From Roridomyces roridus (Eukaryota > Basidiomycota > Agaricomycetes > Agaricales > Mycenaceae), in NCBI GenBank assembly GCA_029378245.1, contig JARKIF010000001.1:3534001-3598000 (forward strand): a DNA stretch of 64,000 bases. The letters run 5' to 3'. The position numbers and the translations under genes were made by a program. Under the pieces are notes generated by a model. The model made no database searches and was not told the DNA's origin. It saw only the letters and a list, made by a program, of their open reading frames with translations. This document shows, one piece after another, positions 45,055 through 56,970 of the stretch; position 1 is the first letter of the stretch, and each line of letters opens with the position of its first letter.

Positions 45055-45109
45055 GAGTCGGGCGGGTATCTCATGTGCAAGGCTTGCACATGAGATACCC
45101 GCCCGACTC
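45055..45109. repeat. perfect 55-bp palindrome
   Basis: The 27-bp arms (GAGTCGGGCGGGTATCTCAT then GTGCAAG, and its exact reverse complement) are separated by one G at 45082. The homologous promoter region of the first F-box gene (about 40680) lacks it. It lies about 460 bp upstream of the second F-box start. Confidence 0.95.
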
Positions 45110-45569
45110 TGAGCTCCCCTTTGCCGTTGCGAATGCCGGGCAATTGGTGCGTCGCCGTTGGTATGCTGGACCGAGCAAACTGACCCGTGTTTAGAGCTCG
45201 AGGATCTGATTGAGCATGAGGGCGCAGGTCCTGAATTACCTTTGGAGAAAAGCTTACCCTTTTGGAGGTACTTTGTTCGAACAGCAGTGAGTAACGGTAC
45301 AACTGTGTCTTCCGTCGGTGGGTCTTGCAAGTCAAAGAATCGGCACGGTTGCCTCAAATGAAGAACCCGACGTGAGCCCAACGCGCAGCTTGAAGATGGC
45401 CCGGAGAGCCATGTCGCGTCTCTCAGTGTACTTGTGATTCTTGTCTCTGAGGTATTTGAGAATAAACGAGCAGTGAGTTGGCAGTGAGCTAGCAGAAGAG
45501 CTAGTAGAATGATAGCCTGAGCACGGATCAACTGGTCGCGCTACCTTTACCCTCCACGTCCACCTCGCG

Positions 45570-47255
45570 ATGCGAAAATTCTTCCCCTTCTCCCGCCGAC
45601 GGTCCGAATTTTATGAATTTCACGGCTTCTCCAACGACATCATCCTGGTGGTGCGTCCAAGTACAAGCAGAGACGGGCGAGATACTAACATGCAACCAGG
45701 TATTTGAACAATGCAGTCCGCGCGATCTACTTCACCTGTCCATGACCTGCAAGCACTTCCAAGAACTCATTCGCGCCCACCAGTTCTTGTGGGAGGTGGC
45801 GTTGGTGAATGTGTCTGGCGGTGGTTGTCCTCGGGTCCCCGCCCTGCCCAAGGTCACGGCCAAGGGCAATTACACCCACGAGGCTTATGCACAATTCATC
45901 TTTGGTGGAGGAATATGCTCTGTAAGTGGTTTTGCATCTGAATACTCCCATTTGCTCACTGGCGAGCAGCGACCATCCTGTAACAAGAACACGAACACCA
46001 ACCCCTTTCATCCCCTCGTCGGCCAACCCTACGATTTCCTCTTCCGTTTCCGAGCCTGCTCCGTGAGCCGTTCCTACTTAGGCCACACTCTCATGATAAA
46101 CTAACTGGCATTGCAGTCCCGATGCAAGAAACAGATCGAGTAGGCGTCTTTTTGTTCTCACACGACGCGTTCTGAGGCATTCTTAGGGACAATGGGGTGA
46201 TCCAGGACGTGACCCGCAAGCGGGACAATGCGGAGTGGGGAAACTGGCTACCTAGAGAGCTCTCGGACGATAGCGAGCCGTTCTACATGTACGCGCGGAA
46301 GGCGGTCGAAGAGGCCGAAGAGGAGCGGCGCCAGGCAGAGATCGTCGATTCGGGCGAGGTCAGATTCGAAGCCAAGTTTCCTATTCGGTCTGGCATAGAC
46401 CTCGACAAGGTGAGCGTCTTGCCTTCTCATTGTTTTCGCGCCACTGACGAGGGATAGGAACGTAAACGCCGAGCGCGTTCCCACGACGCGATCCAGCAGG
46501 TTTTTCCTTCAACTGTGACTCGCGACTACCGTTTTTAACGACTGGGATAGAACGCGACTTTGCTTCTCAAGTGGCAAAAGTTGTATCTTTCAGAGCGCGA
46601 GCGCGTCAGTCGTCTCAATAGCGACTTGTAAGTCAATCCGTGCCTGTATCTCACACCGTCTTATGTCGACCGTTTTGCAGTGTCCAGAAGATGGCGAGTT
46701 CTGTCAACAAGAAGGCTACTGGCATCAAGAGAACGCCAACGATGGGCCGTCTTCTCGATGCGTTCAATCGCGATTTGGCGCCGTTAACTTTTACCAGTGG
46801 GTTATTTCCTCACATGCTAGTTAGACCGCCTAACATTCCGTCAGTTTGGAGGCAGAATCGCACGGCGATCCTCGAGGAGCTGGAATCGATTTCACAAGGC
46901 GCCTTTCCCGCAGGAGTAACCATCCACCGCCACGAGAAGGTCCGATGCCCTCACTGCCTTGGAAGTGGTCGTCGCTTCAAGGCTCAAATTCTCGCGATCC
47001 ACATCATTGATAAGTGAGTAATCCGACCAACTGCCCACTGAATGCTGCTGATACGTCTGCTGCAGGCACCCCGGTATCGATCCAAGCACTCTGGGGCCGG
47101 CTGTAGTTCCTAAGGGCAAGAGGTATTGCCTGGAGTGTCCGGGCTCGCACAAACTTTACGCCATTCATGACTTGCAGAAGCACAAGGAAACCGCGTATGT
47201 CTCGCCAGCTTTTGTCGACTCGCAGCTAATCATGTGGCACAGTCATTCCAGTTAA
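45570..47255 (+). CDS. F-box protein with two C-terminal C2H2 zinc fingers (paralogue 2)
   Basis: Eleven exons match paralogue 1 in phase and nearly all in length: 45570-45650, 45700-45921, 45970-46062, 46117-46139, 46187-46409, 46458-46499, 46551-46627, 46681-46796, 46845-47013, 47066-47194, 47243-47255; 395 residues. The F-box-like core is clear: FEQCSPRDLLHLSMTCKHFQ then ELIRAHQFLWEVALVNV. Middle parts include RACS-SRCKKQIED, KWQKLYLSERERVSRLNSD and TPTMGRLLDAFNRDL. Both fingers have the spacing C-x2-C-x14-H-x4-H (CPHC to HIIDKH; CLEC to HKETAH). All introns are 47-53 bp and canonical. It is probably the better-preserved member of the pair. The predicted role is an SCF substrate receptor, with fingers giving nucleic-acid or protein binding. 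Confidence 0.85.
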
Positions 47256-48899
47256 TTTATTCTTAAAGGACGCGTATACCACGGATTAGATTTGTACACC
47301 TCTCGATTTTGTATCCATAAGTACCAGTACAGAACAAGGAAGGATTGTGGGTTGGAAGTAATTCGCTCAATCGCGACGGAGGGAAAAATGAATACATTCA
47401 TAAAGCAGAATTATCGCGTTCTTGGTAAACTCGCAAAGAGTCGCAAGCCCCGGGGTCCACGACAAGGAGACGCGAAGGGATGCCAGCCCGCCCCAGGGAA
47501 CTATCTTCGAAGGTGAAAGAGGGTTTTGAGAAATGTAGTTAAACGGGAGCCCCCGGTAAAATCGCCGCCCGCCCATCCCATGCGCACTGGAGAAGAGATG
47601 TCAGCGAGGGAACTTGCGGAGGAAGAGGACGGACTGTAGAATCGAACGCTGAATGCCTTTGGGCAACTTGGGCGCCGGTGTATATGAGCAAGCAGTCACA
47701 GTAATGTCTCCCACAAGCCCTCAACCGCCCCTCCCTGTCCGGCCCAAGCAGCACAGCGGGTCGCCATCCCAGGTCGCGCGTTCATAACACTTCCTCCAAG
47801 GTCGTGCTCATGCGTGTCCTGCTGGTCACTGCGTCGATGCCCTGCCCAAATGCGCTGCGTGAACGATGTCGAGGTCTGTAGAAGTGCTCGTCAGCGAGGA
47901 AAGTGGCGAAGCTGATAGTGCGTACGGTCGAATACAGAGAGAGGTGGTGGTGGTCGAGAGTCAAGAGAGACTGAGGAAAGGAGGCCTGGAGTGGCTGGCC
48001 TTTATACGTTTCCGTCTCCATTTTACTCGGGAACTGGTCTCCATTTCTTTTTTACACGGGAACTTTTCGATCACTTGGAAGAATGGAGAGGTCATGTCGG
48101 CGGAAGCACGGACGAGGTGGTCCAAAGAGCTGATGCAGCAAAGGACGAAGGATTGTATTCGAGCATGGTGGTCGTTGTAGACGAAGAAGCACAGATCAGC
48201 AGCCTCATCTTCCACAACAATGATTCTATTGCATTCCCAAAGGAAAGAAACAGATTTACGTGTTAAAAAAAGACCAGAACATGTTTCGAGACGTAGTAAC
48301 TATGCTTTTCGAACAGGAGGACGGTATGAGACAGAGAAAAAAGAGAGAAGGATTTCGATCGAGGGTAGGGGAGGTAAGAGAGGTCGAGGTCGAGGGCCGA
48401 AAAATGGGGGCTAGTATGTAATAGCTAGAGCTGTGCGAGAAAGTACTTTGTAGCTGGACAAAACAGGATAGACTGTGCGGAGACTGCGGAGGTAGCGAGG
48501 ATAGATACGTGGTAGAAAAGAAAAAAAGGATTGGGACGAATTATTTCGTCAAAGTGGGTGAAAGGCCGAATGATTCCGAAATGGGGTGGATAGCGAGACG
48601 AGGGTTTGGTGAGGCCGAGAGTGAGAAAGAATAGTGGCCGGCTATACGCTTGGGATAAGAGATATATTATGATAATGCCATTCCGTTCCGTTGAGTTCCG
48701 TTCGTTTATCGTTCGTCGTCGTTCGTTCATGGAATCTATGCTGGGATGGAGAGGGGAGTAGGGTGGCGCACGCTGGGGGAGGAGGGATGGCGACAAGTCG
48801 AGCAGTATGCAACGACGAAATGACAGGGAAGAGAGCGAGAGAATAAGACCAAAGCCTTCCACCACAACAAGCGAATAAAAGCACGGCGAGGAGAGCCGC
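47256..48899. other. spacer, including the RRM gene 3' region
   Basis: 47340-47660 resembles the sequence behind the first F-box gene. The rest has only short frames. 48650-48730 has repeated GTTCGTT/CCGTTCCGTT words in what is probably the 3' UTR of the RRM gene (minus strand). Confidence 0.45.
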
Positions 48900-51800
48900 T
48901 CAAGGCGAAGGTGTCCGCCCCATGGTCATCTGGAACTGCACGCTGCCACCGCTGCTCGTGCTCTCCTCGCTGACACTCTTGGGAAGCGGGCTGCGCAGGC
49001 TCCATGGACGGTCCCCGACACTAAGCTCGCGCTCGCGGTCGAGATCCAAGCTCGCCAACGTCCCATTCAGGTCATGCATCGAATCAAACTCCTCCCGTTC
49101 CCGTTCACTGCCGCGGGCTGGGCCAGAGTTGGGCCGCGAGATAGGTTGTGTCTGCGGGTGGTGTGCCTGGTAGCGATTGATCTGCAAGGACGGCGGGCTA
49201 CCTGCAAACCCACTCCCATACACCCGGGTCGTTGGAGTCGCCGCCGGAATCTTGGCGCTTCCTGACCCGCCATTGGGGATAGGGAAGAAACCTGGCGCAT
49301 AGGCCTTGCTCGGATGAGGCAACGCCGAGTACGAATCGCGACGCGTCCCAAGCATGTCGGGTGGTGCGTGCAAACTCGACTGCTGCTGCGACTGGTTCTG
49401 CGTTTGCTGAAGCTGCTGGCCCCGTTGATTCGGGTCGGGCGAGAACGGAGAGAAGGTGCTTCCCGCAGACGTGGGCGAGACCTCGTACGCATTACGCTGC
49501 TCGTTATGCAGGAAGGGACCCTCTTCACGGCGGACCTTGAGGTTGTCCTCGGTGAAAGTCGGTGGGACCGTGGGCTGCTGCGGCTGAGTCTGCTGGGGCT
49601 GCTGCTGAGACTGCTGGAAACCCTCTGCAGCGTGTGCACTCCCGTTGCTGTGCACTGGCGACGGCGACGGCTGGAAGGCAGGAGGAGCAGGAGCAGACTG
49701 CTGAGAAGCATACCCGACGCTGGCTGGTTGCGGCTGAGGTGGTGCATATGAATTCGGTGCAGCCACAGGACCCGACAGCCCAAACTTCTGCAAAAGCAAG
49801 ATCGCCTGCTCCTGAGTCATCCCTGTCAGCATCGCCGGCGTGATTGCCGGAGCCGCCGGAGGCTCCGGCTGCGGCTGGGGCGGAGGTACAGCAACGGCTT
49901 GAAGCGCCGCAGCCTGAGCAGCTTGAGCGGCGGCTTGGGCAGCCTTGTCTGAACAGGAAGTTAGCAAAGACCAAGCACGAAAGCGGCAAAAAGACTTGCA
50001 TTGACTCCTGCCCCAGCTCAAGCGAATCCGACTACCACCAACGGGGAACCCTTGCATCTTCTCAATCGCCCGCTCAGCATCAGCCTTGCGAACAAATTGA
50101 ACGAAACCGCAGTGCTTCCCGACCGGAACCTTGACCTAAAGATATTTGCCCATCAGCGCCAAACAAACAAAGTGAAAGAACGCACATAATGAATCTCCCC
50201 GAACGGGACAAAGAACGTCCTCAAAGTCTCCTCTCCAACAAGCGGACTCAAGCCTCCAACAAAGACCGTCGTGTTGTACGGATCCGTGCTCGTCAGCTGC
50301 TCCCCATTCGGCCCAATCAAGTTCCCCAGTATGGCACGTGCATGTGCATGATGCTTCCACTCCTCCGTCAACGGACCCTGCCCGACACCCAGAGCTTGAT
50401 TCGACTGGAAGTACTCGCTCGTGCCAGCAGCGACGGGAGGTGTGTATACAGGATCGGTCGGGCCGGAGAAGTACCCCACACCAGCGCCCGAAGCCGGGCC
50501 AGCAATGGCCGCGGAGACGGAAACGCTAGCAGGAGCCTGATGCCCTTGCTGGTTATCGCTAGCGAGGGATACGGACGAGACGGACGTCGGGATACCGTTG
50601 GTGACACCATTTTGAATGACGGGAGTAGGGACGGGCAAGGAGACAGGGTTGGTCGTAGCAGCGACGGCGCCGAGAGACGGGAGCGTTGCGAGCTGCCCAA
50701 GCTCCGGAGGCTGAGGCTTAAACTTGGCGGTCGCAGGGGAGATTCGCACTAGGGGCAAGTCAGTAACTGACACTACGATCAAGAACAATTCTCACTCGGC
50801 CGGGACAAGCAATATAGCCCATGCATCTCAATGAGGGCGCGTTGCTGGTCCGCCTCGTCCGTGAAGCTACGAATGATTTAAGAACCGGTCGTCAAGTAAA
50901 GGATCAGAAAACTTACCGAACGAAGCCATACCCGCGGCTCACCCCTGTCACAGGGTCGAGCATGATCTTCGCACTCTTGCAGCTAGCAAATGGACGAATA
51001 AACTTGGGGGCGCGATCGTTACGCAGGCCAAGAACCGGGTTGCGGAACACCTGAATACAGGGATGAGTTACGGGAGACCATGTAGGCAAGATACTCACCG
51101 CCACCAAGTCGCTATTGCTTGTCTCGGGTGCCAAATCTCCCACAAAGATGCTGTACTCCTTTGCGTAGCCTCCTTGGGGCCCCACACCAGCGCCGAACCC
51201 GGAGTAGGTGGGAACAGAGGTAGGGAAACCGGGCGACGTCGGAGAGACGACGCTGCCCGCGCTGCCGCTGCTAACGCTCCCGGAACTTGCATGGCCGTTG
51301 CCGTTTGATTGGAAAGTGGAGGTGGTGGTGGGTTGGATGGAAGAGGCGGTGGCAGGGCTGGGAGCAGAGGCGGTCGCTGCAGCGGCTGCAGCGAGGTTTG
51401 CAGGCGCCCAAGCGAGGACAAAGGGGCGGGCGGAGTTGGGCATCGTCATCGGAGTACCGGTGGAAGGGTTGTTGACCTAGAATGAGACAGTCAGTAAGAG
51501 ACAGGGGCTGGCGAGTGGCAGAAAAGAAAAAGGAAGGCGCGTCTAGCCATGAAAGATGAATGTATGCGCAAGAATATCGCAAAAGAGGTGCATGTATGCA
51601 CCCCACGAGGCTGATGGGCCCAAGTCGGTCATCGATTTACTCACCTGATTTAACGCAGCGTTCGCTGCAGCCCCACCCCCAAACGTCAAGACGCAATAAC
51701 CAGCGTTATTCGCTGCCTGTGACCCGCCACTCGCATTTGGTCCAGAGTCGTCTGGAGCAGCTGGCACCCAGACACGGGCCTCCCATCGCATGAGGGCACA

Positions 51801-52277
51801 GACCTGCCGTGCATACTCGGCGTCCATCCACGGCTCGAGGGCGCTCCATAAGAGACTCTGCTGAGGCTGCTGCTGCTGTTGTTGGTGCTGGGCCTGGTTC
51901 TGCGACTGAGGGGCCTGGTTCTGTGATTGCGAATGCGATTGAGGACGGTAGGTTTGCGGGTTGACGGATGGCGTCAGATTAGGCGTAGTGGGCCCTCCAA
52001 AGCTGGAAAGTGAGGGGTGCTGGCCGTGCTGCCTATACTGGGTCGTCTGCGTGGGAGACGGGCTCTGCTGCTGCGTGTATCCACTCCCATTCCCGTTGGG
52101 CTGGGCGTTGGCAGGTGGTGGTGAACGCGCGTGGGTAACTTGTTGACTTGGAACTGGGCCCTGCGTCGTCGATGATGGCGAGTCCCACTCGCCACGATAC
52201 CCGTACGGGTGCTGCTGCTGATAATGCTGATTCTGGGGAGGAAGGGGCCGGGCGTAAGCAGCGGCATAGTCCGCCAT
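48900..52277 (-). CDS. three-RRM RNA-binding protein, NGR1/NAM8/Csx1 type
   Basis: Seven exons (52277-51645, 51476-51099, 51050-50917, 50866-50796, 50748-50186, 50135-50000, 49948-48900) close to 987 residues. RRM1 is degenerate (LWSALEPWMDAEYARQVCAL, then AGYCVLTFGGGAAANAALNQ). RRM2 has YSIFVGDLAPETSNSDLVAV and SRGYGFVRFTDEADQQRAL, with an insertion typical of fungal members. RRM3 has TTVFVGGLSPLVGEETLRTF, CGFVQFVRKADAERAIEKM and IRLSWGRSQYKAA. The rest is Gln/Pro/Ser-rich (NQAQHQQQQQQPQQ; PQQTQPQQ), which is prone to granule formation. Relatives bind mRNA and act in decay, stress response or splicing. The intron after GRSQ has a GC donor (GCAAGT, 49994-49999). Confidence 0.92.
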
Positions 52278-55132
52278 GGCGAGAAGGGCGGCTGGGCGTG
52301 GATTTGTCGAGAAAAATGGAGGGAAAAGAAAACGGCGGATAGGAGATGGAGGAAAGGGGGAGGAGTCGGGGTGATGGTGGGTCCGTACGTAGAGGAGAGA
52401 GAGCGTAGGACAGAGAGGAGGGAGGGAGTCGGGAGGCGGGGAGGCGGTCGGGGAAGACTTGCTCGTTCTGGGAGGGAACAAGAAGGTGCTTTCCGAATGG
52501 GACAACAATGCGTGACAAACACTCACCGCGATTTCGACTCTAAATTTGATTGTTCCACCTGCTCCTAGGCTGCAGTCAGCAGTGCACTCAGGGCAGCGAC
52601 ATTGGGCGACAGCTGAAATTAATTCTCATTGGATTTGCAGTACGCAATACCGATTAACCTTTTACCTTTGGGCCTTTTCGGGTCGGATGCACCGTGCCTG
52701 CCAAGTCACAGACGTAAAATCCGACTCTGCTGCTAGTTGCGACGCCGCAGTCGGAGCCAATTCCAATCGTGCACGGACCATAATGGTTGTGTGGAGAAAT
52801 CCGCGACAAATCACCCGGTAGAATGAATCAGAACGCTAGGCAGCGGCAATCCATGGCTATGAGGGGCTCAGCTGCTGTAGGGTTAGCATCCCTCCACTCC
52901 CAGGTTTTCGCAGCGCTTACCTCCCATGTCAGTTTTCCGCCAAATTCGGACTTGTCCTCACAAAAATCCACGAAGCCCTTTATTTTTCTTTGCCCAGATC
53001 TGAAGCGGGCGGCATCACCGTTTAGAACCTTCGGCGCGCGGCGTCGGACCCAGACTGGCCGGAGCCTGATAAGGCTGACGTACTACAGCCATCGCGCGCT
53101 ATTCGGCCTTCCATTGCTTCTAATCAACCGACTCAGTTCCAAGACTGAGAAACAAATGATAGGTACGGTCTGCTGTAGATTCTTTCAGCGTCCCTCCATT
53201 TGATAGTTTGGCGCTTGCTTACTTTTTGTCCAGAATCCTCCTCGATGCTGTATCCATTCAGTTCTTCTGCGACAGAAAGCTTGTAAATGCATTTCAATCT
53301 TGCCCACGTTCGAAGAGATAGCCACATACCGAGATATCGACAAACCTGGAAATCCAAGTCGTCTCGGCAGTTCCTTCCAACCAGGAACATCGAGTGCATA
53401 GCCGGGTACGGATTGTGTACTGGCCCGCCAATTTCCTGGTCGCTGAGCTTGTGCGTCGTAAGTTTGGAACGGATCTACTAACCGCGTCTGTCGCTCATCG
53501 GGGCGCTGGACGCTTCATTGGCTGGGCTGCAGTTCGCGAAATTCCGCTGTGTGAGTCTGGAATGGATCCGCAGTCTCGGGCGCTAAGGGCTGGGATGAAT
53601 GCACCAATGAATGCACCAAGGGACTCGTCCGCTGGACATGGGACTCTGAACACCAGACGGGTAGGGCAATCGAGGTGTGGGTGATTGCACCTGCAAGATT
53701 CGTTCTATGGACTCTCTGTCTGGACGCCAGACCCGGTCAGAGCTGCGACACCCTCTCCCATCTGCCCAATATCGTTTAGTCCCAAACCATGCTTGTGGCT
53801 CGGTGGCACGCACCGAATCGAGACGTGTCCGCCCAAATCACATCACTCCTGGTCTCCCAAACCCCCCTCCCTCTCCCCTCCTGAGGAATCCACGACCATG
53901 GCCAGTGCGGAGAGAGAGCAAAAGATAGATATGTTTTCCTTTGTTTCCATCTTCCCACCTCCGCCAGGGCAGGCCCACATGCCGTATAGGTCCATGTGGG
54001 TCCGTGGCGGTGTTCGTTTGTCCCTCCTCCGTCCTTTGTCCTTCCTTTGTCCTTATCGCCCCGGCTATCCTTCTGCTCCTTGGTGGATTCGAGTCGGATT
54101 TTTTACCCCAGGAGGGGGCTGCAGTTTGGAGCGCAAAGATCCACTTGAGCCCGCACAATCACAGCGACAATGCTAGTGGCACAAACGCCGAGCAGGAGCT
54201 GGTACAGACCTCTGTCAGCTGGCGGTGCTGCTTTGTCTCTATCCTAGCGCTTAGTCGACTATCTACCGGCCTCGGTAACAAGATTGGATCAAGGCTGGGT
54301 CGTGGATGGGCCCACTGGAAACCGCGCTCACTCCATGGTGCGTCTGCGTCCGTTATGTCGGTCTTGTACTCCGCACTTCGCCACTCGACTCGAGTCCCAT
54401 TCTCCTCCTGCCGGGCTGGCAGACATCTGACCATATTATGCCGCAGCTACTGCAGCATTCGCTCAGCCTCAAGGCTCTCGACGGCTTACGGCTGCAAGCT
54501 GGACTCGATTGCACCGATGACCTTCTTGTCAGGTACTGCTGAGAATATGATCACCCCCGGTCTATTACCATCGAATTTCACCTCTACCAGCTTTTGCAAG
54601 CAGCATTATCCAGCTGGGTGTTGGCTGGGTGACGCCGCACGCGTGGCTCCCACTTCACAAGGTGGCAGGTGCGTTAGCCTTGCTCACGAGACGGACTCGG
54701 GAACATCAACCGTGAAAAGAGTTGTTTCTCTATGATCTGCAAGCACTCCATTCTCCAGTCATTGTCCTATCTGTCCATCGTCGGCCCTTCCTCCAGTCGC
54801 ACCATCTAAACCAATGCCAAGGTTGGCTTCTGCTCCGTTTCTTTGCTGCTTCTCATTGGTTAACAAATAATGCTTGGTACCCAGGGCGGACCAAGAAGCC
54901 ACGAAACTGCAAGCCACACCCGTCGCCAGTACAGACCTGCTGAGAACTTATCCTGCGAATTAGCTCTTTTCGCCAGAATTTTCCTCTGCACGCTCTGAGC
55001 CTCCGACCACGTTGTAATGCATGGGTTGTGTACCTGTTTGAGAGGTTCTGGGAATGTTATTTCACGTTGTAAATGTACGGATCCACGCAATTGATCCAAT
55101 CACAACTTGTTTCTTGCCACTCCCGCGATACC
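52278..55132. other. spacer without a supported gene
   Basis: The first 300 bp are purine-rich and probably the RRM gene promoter and leader. A 264-aa plus frame (53941-54735) has no protein-like blocks and I reject it. No transposon ends or RNA genes were seen. Confidence 0.45.
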
Positions 55133-56459
55133 ATGGCTTCCCTTCCCTTCCACCAGCTGCAGCTTAAATTGTTCAATATTACGATCACCCCGAGAGACAT
55201 ATCGGACGTCTCGGACGAAGTCTTGCTACGGGTGAGGTTCATCGTCAGTCTCCGTGGCTGGTGTTCACCATCCCGCCAGATTCTATTTCACTCAACGCCG
55301 CGCGACCTTCTCGCGTTCCAATTGGTTTCAAAGCGCTTCTACGGCATCCTCGACCAGAACCAGCACTGCTGGCGCTGGGCGAGACACAATATCGACCCTC
55401 CGGTACCTCCGCCTCCACGAGTAGAGGCTGTTGGCTTCTGGACCGAGTCAGCCTACGCCCAGCTGCTATTTGGGGGAGGCAACTGCTGCGTGCGTCTCTA
55501 CTTCATCTTAACAGTTCAGCTCTCATTTGAATAGGCGAAATCCTGTCAAAAATGGACCATTAATTTGCCCCTTTCTTTTGCGTTGCGTCTACGCGTTTGT
55601 TCGGTTAGTTTTCTTGTTTTATCGCGCCGCTTTCCTCGTTTATGAATATCAACTCTGCAGCCTGGCTGTTTCAAGACACTTCATCGGTACTACCAGTCTT
55701 CTGCCATCGCCGTTCTCTCCTTACTTTCCCCAGTGGATACGATAATTATAAAGCCGCGAAACGTGTTTCCAACCACTATTTCGACTCCTCTGCCATCCCA
55801 GGCAAGAACGGTCTACGCGCGATGGGCAAGATTCATCGAGACCGTTTCCGAGACTGGCTGGTCTACGATGAGAGAGATACCACGGGTAAGCGGTGTTCGT
55901 CCCACTCTTCTCAAACCATTTATGTATCGTCCTTAGATCATCCGACGTATCTTAAGTCAATGGTCAACATAGCCGACAACGAGTGGCTCTGTGCTCGTGC
56001 GATTGAAGAAAAACGGAAAAGCAAGATCCAGGTCAAGGTTGTACGGACGTGTGCACAGTTGAAGGAAGTGGGTATATGCTCTTTATTTCGTTCGTCACCT
56101 GAACCCTTCTTCAGCAATATCGTCTGCGCGCCGCCGCCTTTGAAGGGATTATGGAGGTGCGTCCAACTCCCAATTTCTGTTTGTTTCATTGGCTCATGCA
56201 ACTTCCAGAACGCGCGGCAGTTGCAAGTGTGGGCGAAGGAACTTCCTATCAAACGAAAGGAGCTCGAGCTCGTGAACGTTGACTTGTAAGCAGCTGGCTC
56301 CGTTTGCGAGAGTGTCGCTAACCACAGTACAGTGTCAAGGAGGTCATCAGCCCGAGGGAGCAGATCCCGTTCCGGAAACTCCTTCGGACCGCAACGTTGC
56401 GGCGGGAACTCGAGTTGTGCGCGGATGCGTCGGTGAGAATGGATGTTCGAGGTGCGTAT
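55133..56459 (+). CDS. diverged F-box paralogue 3, zinc fingers absent
   Basis: Early exons follow the same plan as the two genes upstream: 55133-55231 (FNITITPRDISDVSDEVLLR), 55280-55489 (F-box-like STPRDLLAFQLVSKRFYGIL ... FGGGNCC), 55535-55603 (AKSCQKWTINLPLSFALRLR then VCS), 55661-55686, then GYDNYKAAKRVSNHYFDSSA, DHPTYLKSMVNIADNEWLCA, NARQLQVWAKELPIKRKELE and VKEVISPREQIPFRKLLRTA then TLRRELELCADASV. After about 56440 the fingers found in the paralogues are missing; the frame could read on to 56951 or splice at GTGCGTAT, so the 3' end is uncertain. It is probably a functional F-box gene with a lost or replaced C-terminus. Confidence 0.65.
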
Positions 56460-56970
56460 CTTTCACTCGGGGTCCAATCGACCGCTGAGGGAATCCCGAA
56501 AAGCTTGGTGTGCGATTCGGGCGGTGACAGTCAAAGAATACAAGAAACTGTAATTAGCATTTGTACCATATTCTATTCGATTTGTATATGTTGGAAATAT
56601 ATGTATACCATGGACGGATTGCATGTCACAGGCTCAATAACCAACTTTCTCGTCTTGTGGCGGGCCGATGGGAATGCTGCTACAGTCCCACTTGACGCAT
56701 GTAAGTCTTCGTGCGACGAGATCGTCGGGGTCGACAACTTCGGCACGAGAAATCGGAGAAACCAAGTACCAAGTAAAAATCCGGACAAGGAGCGTACGTG
56801 CAGGCGAACTTCGTCAGGATTGATATTGCCCCCATGGAATTGGTGGTCTTTGAATCGGCTATGTATCCGGTTACTTATAGCCGCTGGGTGTATGGGTCAT
56901 TTAAAGGATATGGTGTTCAAGTTTTCGATGGGTTCAGAAAGTAGTCCTTGAAGTATTTTACATGTAGTTG
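56460..56970. other. uncertain 3' extension of the F-box gene
   Basis: The plus frame stays open to 56951 but its composition (ICTIFYSICICWKYMYTM) is not convincing as protein. It may be 3' UTR shared with the convergent oxalate decarboxylase gene. Confidence 0.35.

Larger units (their letters stand above)
43327..45569. other. spacer with duplicated and captured fragments
   Basis: The left part (43400-43620) is homologous to 47340-47660 behind the second F-box gene. About 43680-43890 is a copied piece of the RRM gene. 44000-45000 has only overlapping short frames. 45055-45109 is a perfect palindrome. 45110-45560 is the duplicated F-box promoter region. Confidence 0.5.

Noticed and set aside
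45055..45109. palindrome as an intrinsic terminator
   Set aside because: Intrinsic hairpin terminators are bacterial and there is no T-run; the context is a fungal promoter region.
49067..49783. 238-aa minus-strand frame within the RRM gene
   Set aside because: It is a shifted frame of the Gln/Ser-rich last exon; the 987-residue model closes exactly without it.
53941..54735. 264-aa plus-strand open frame
   Set aside because: There are no conserved blocks, no plausible context and the composition is random-like.
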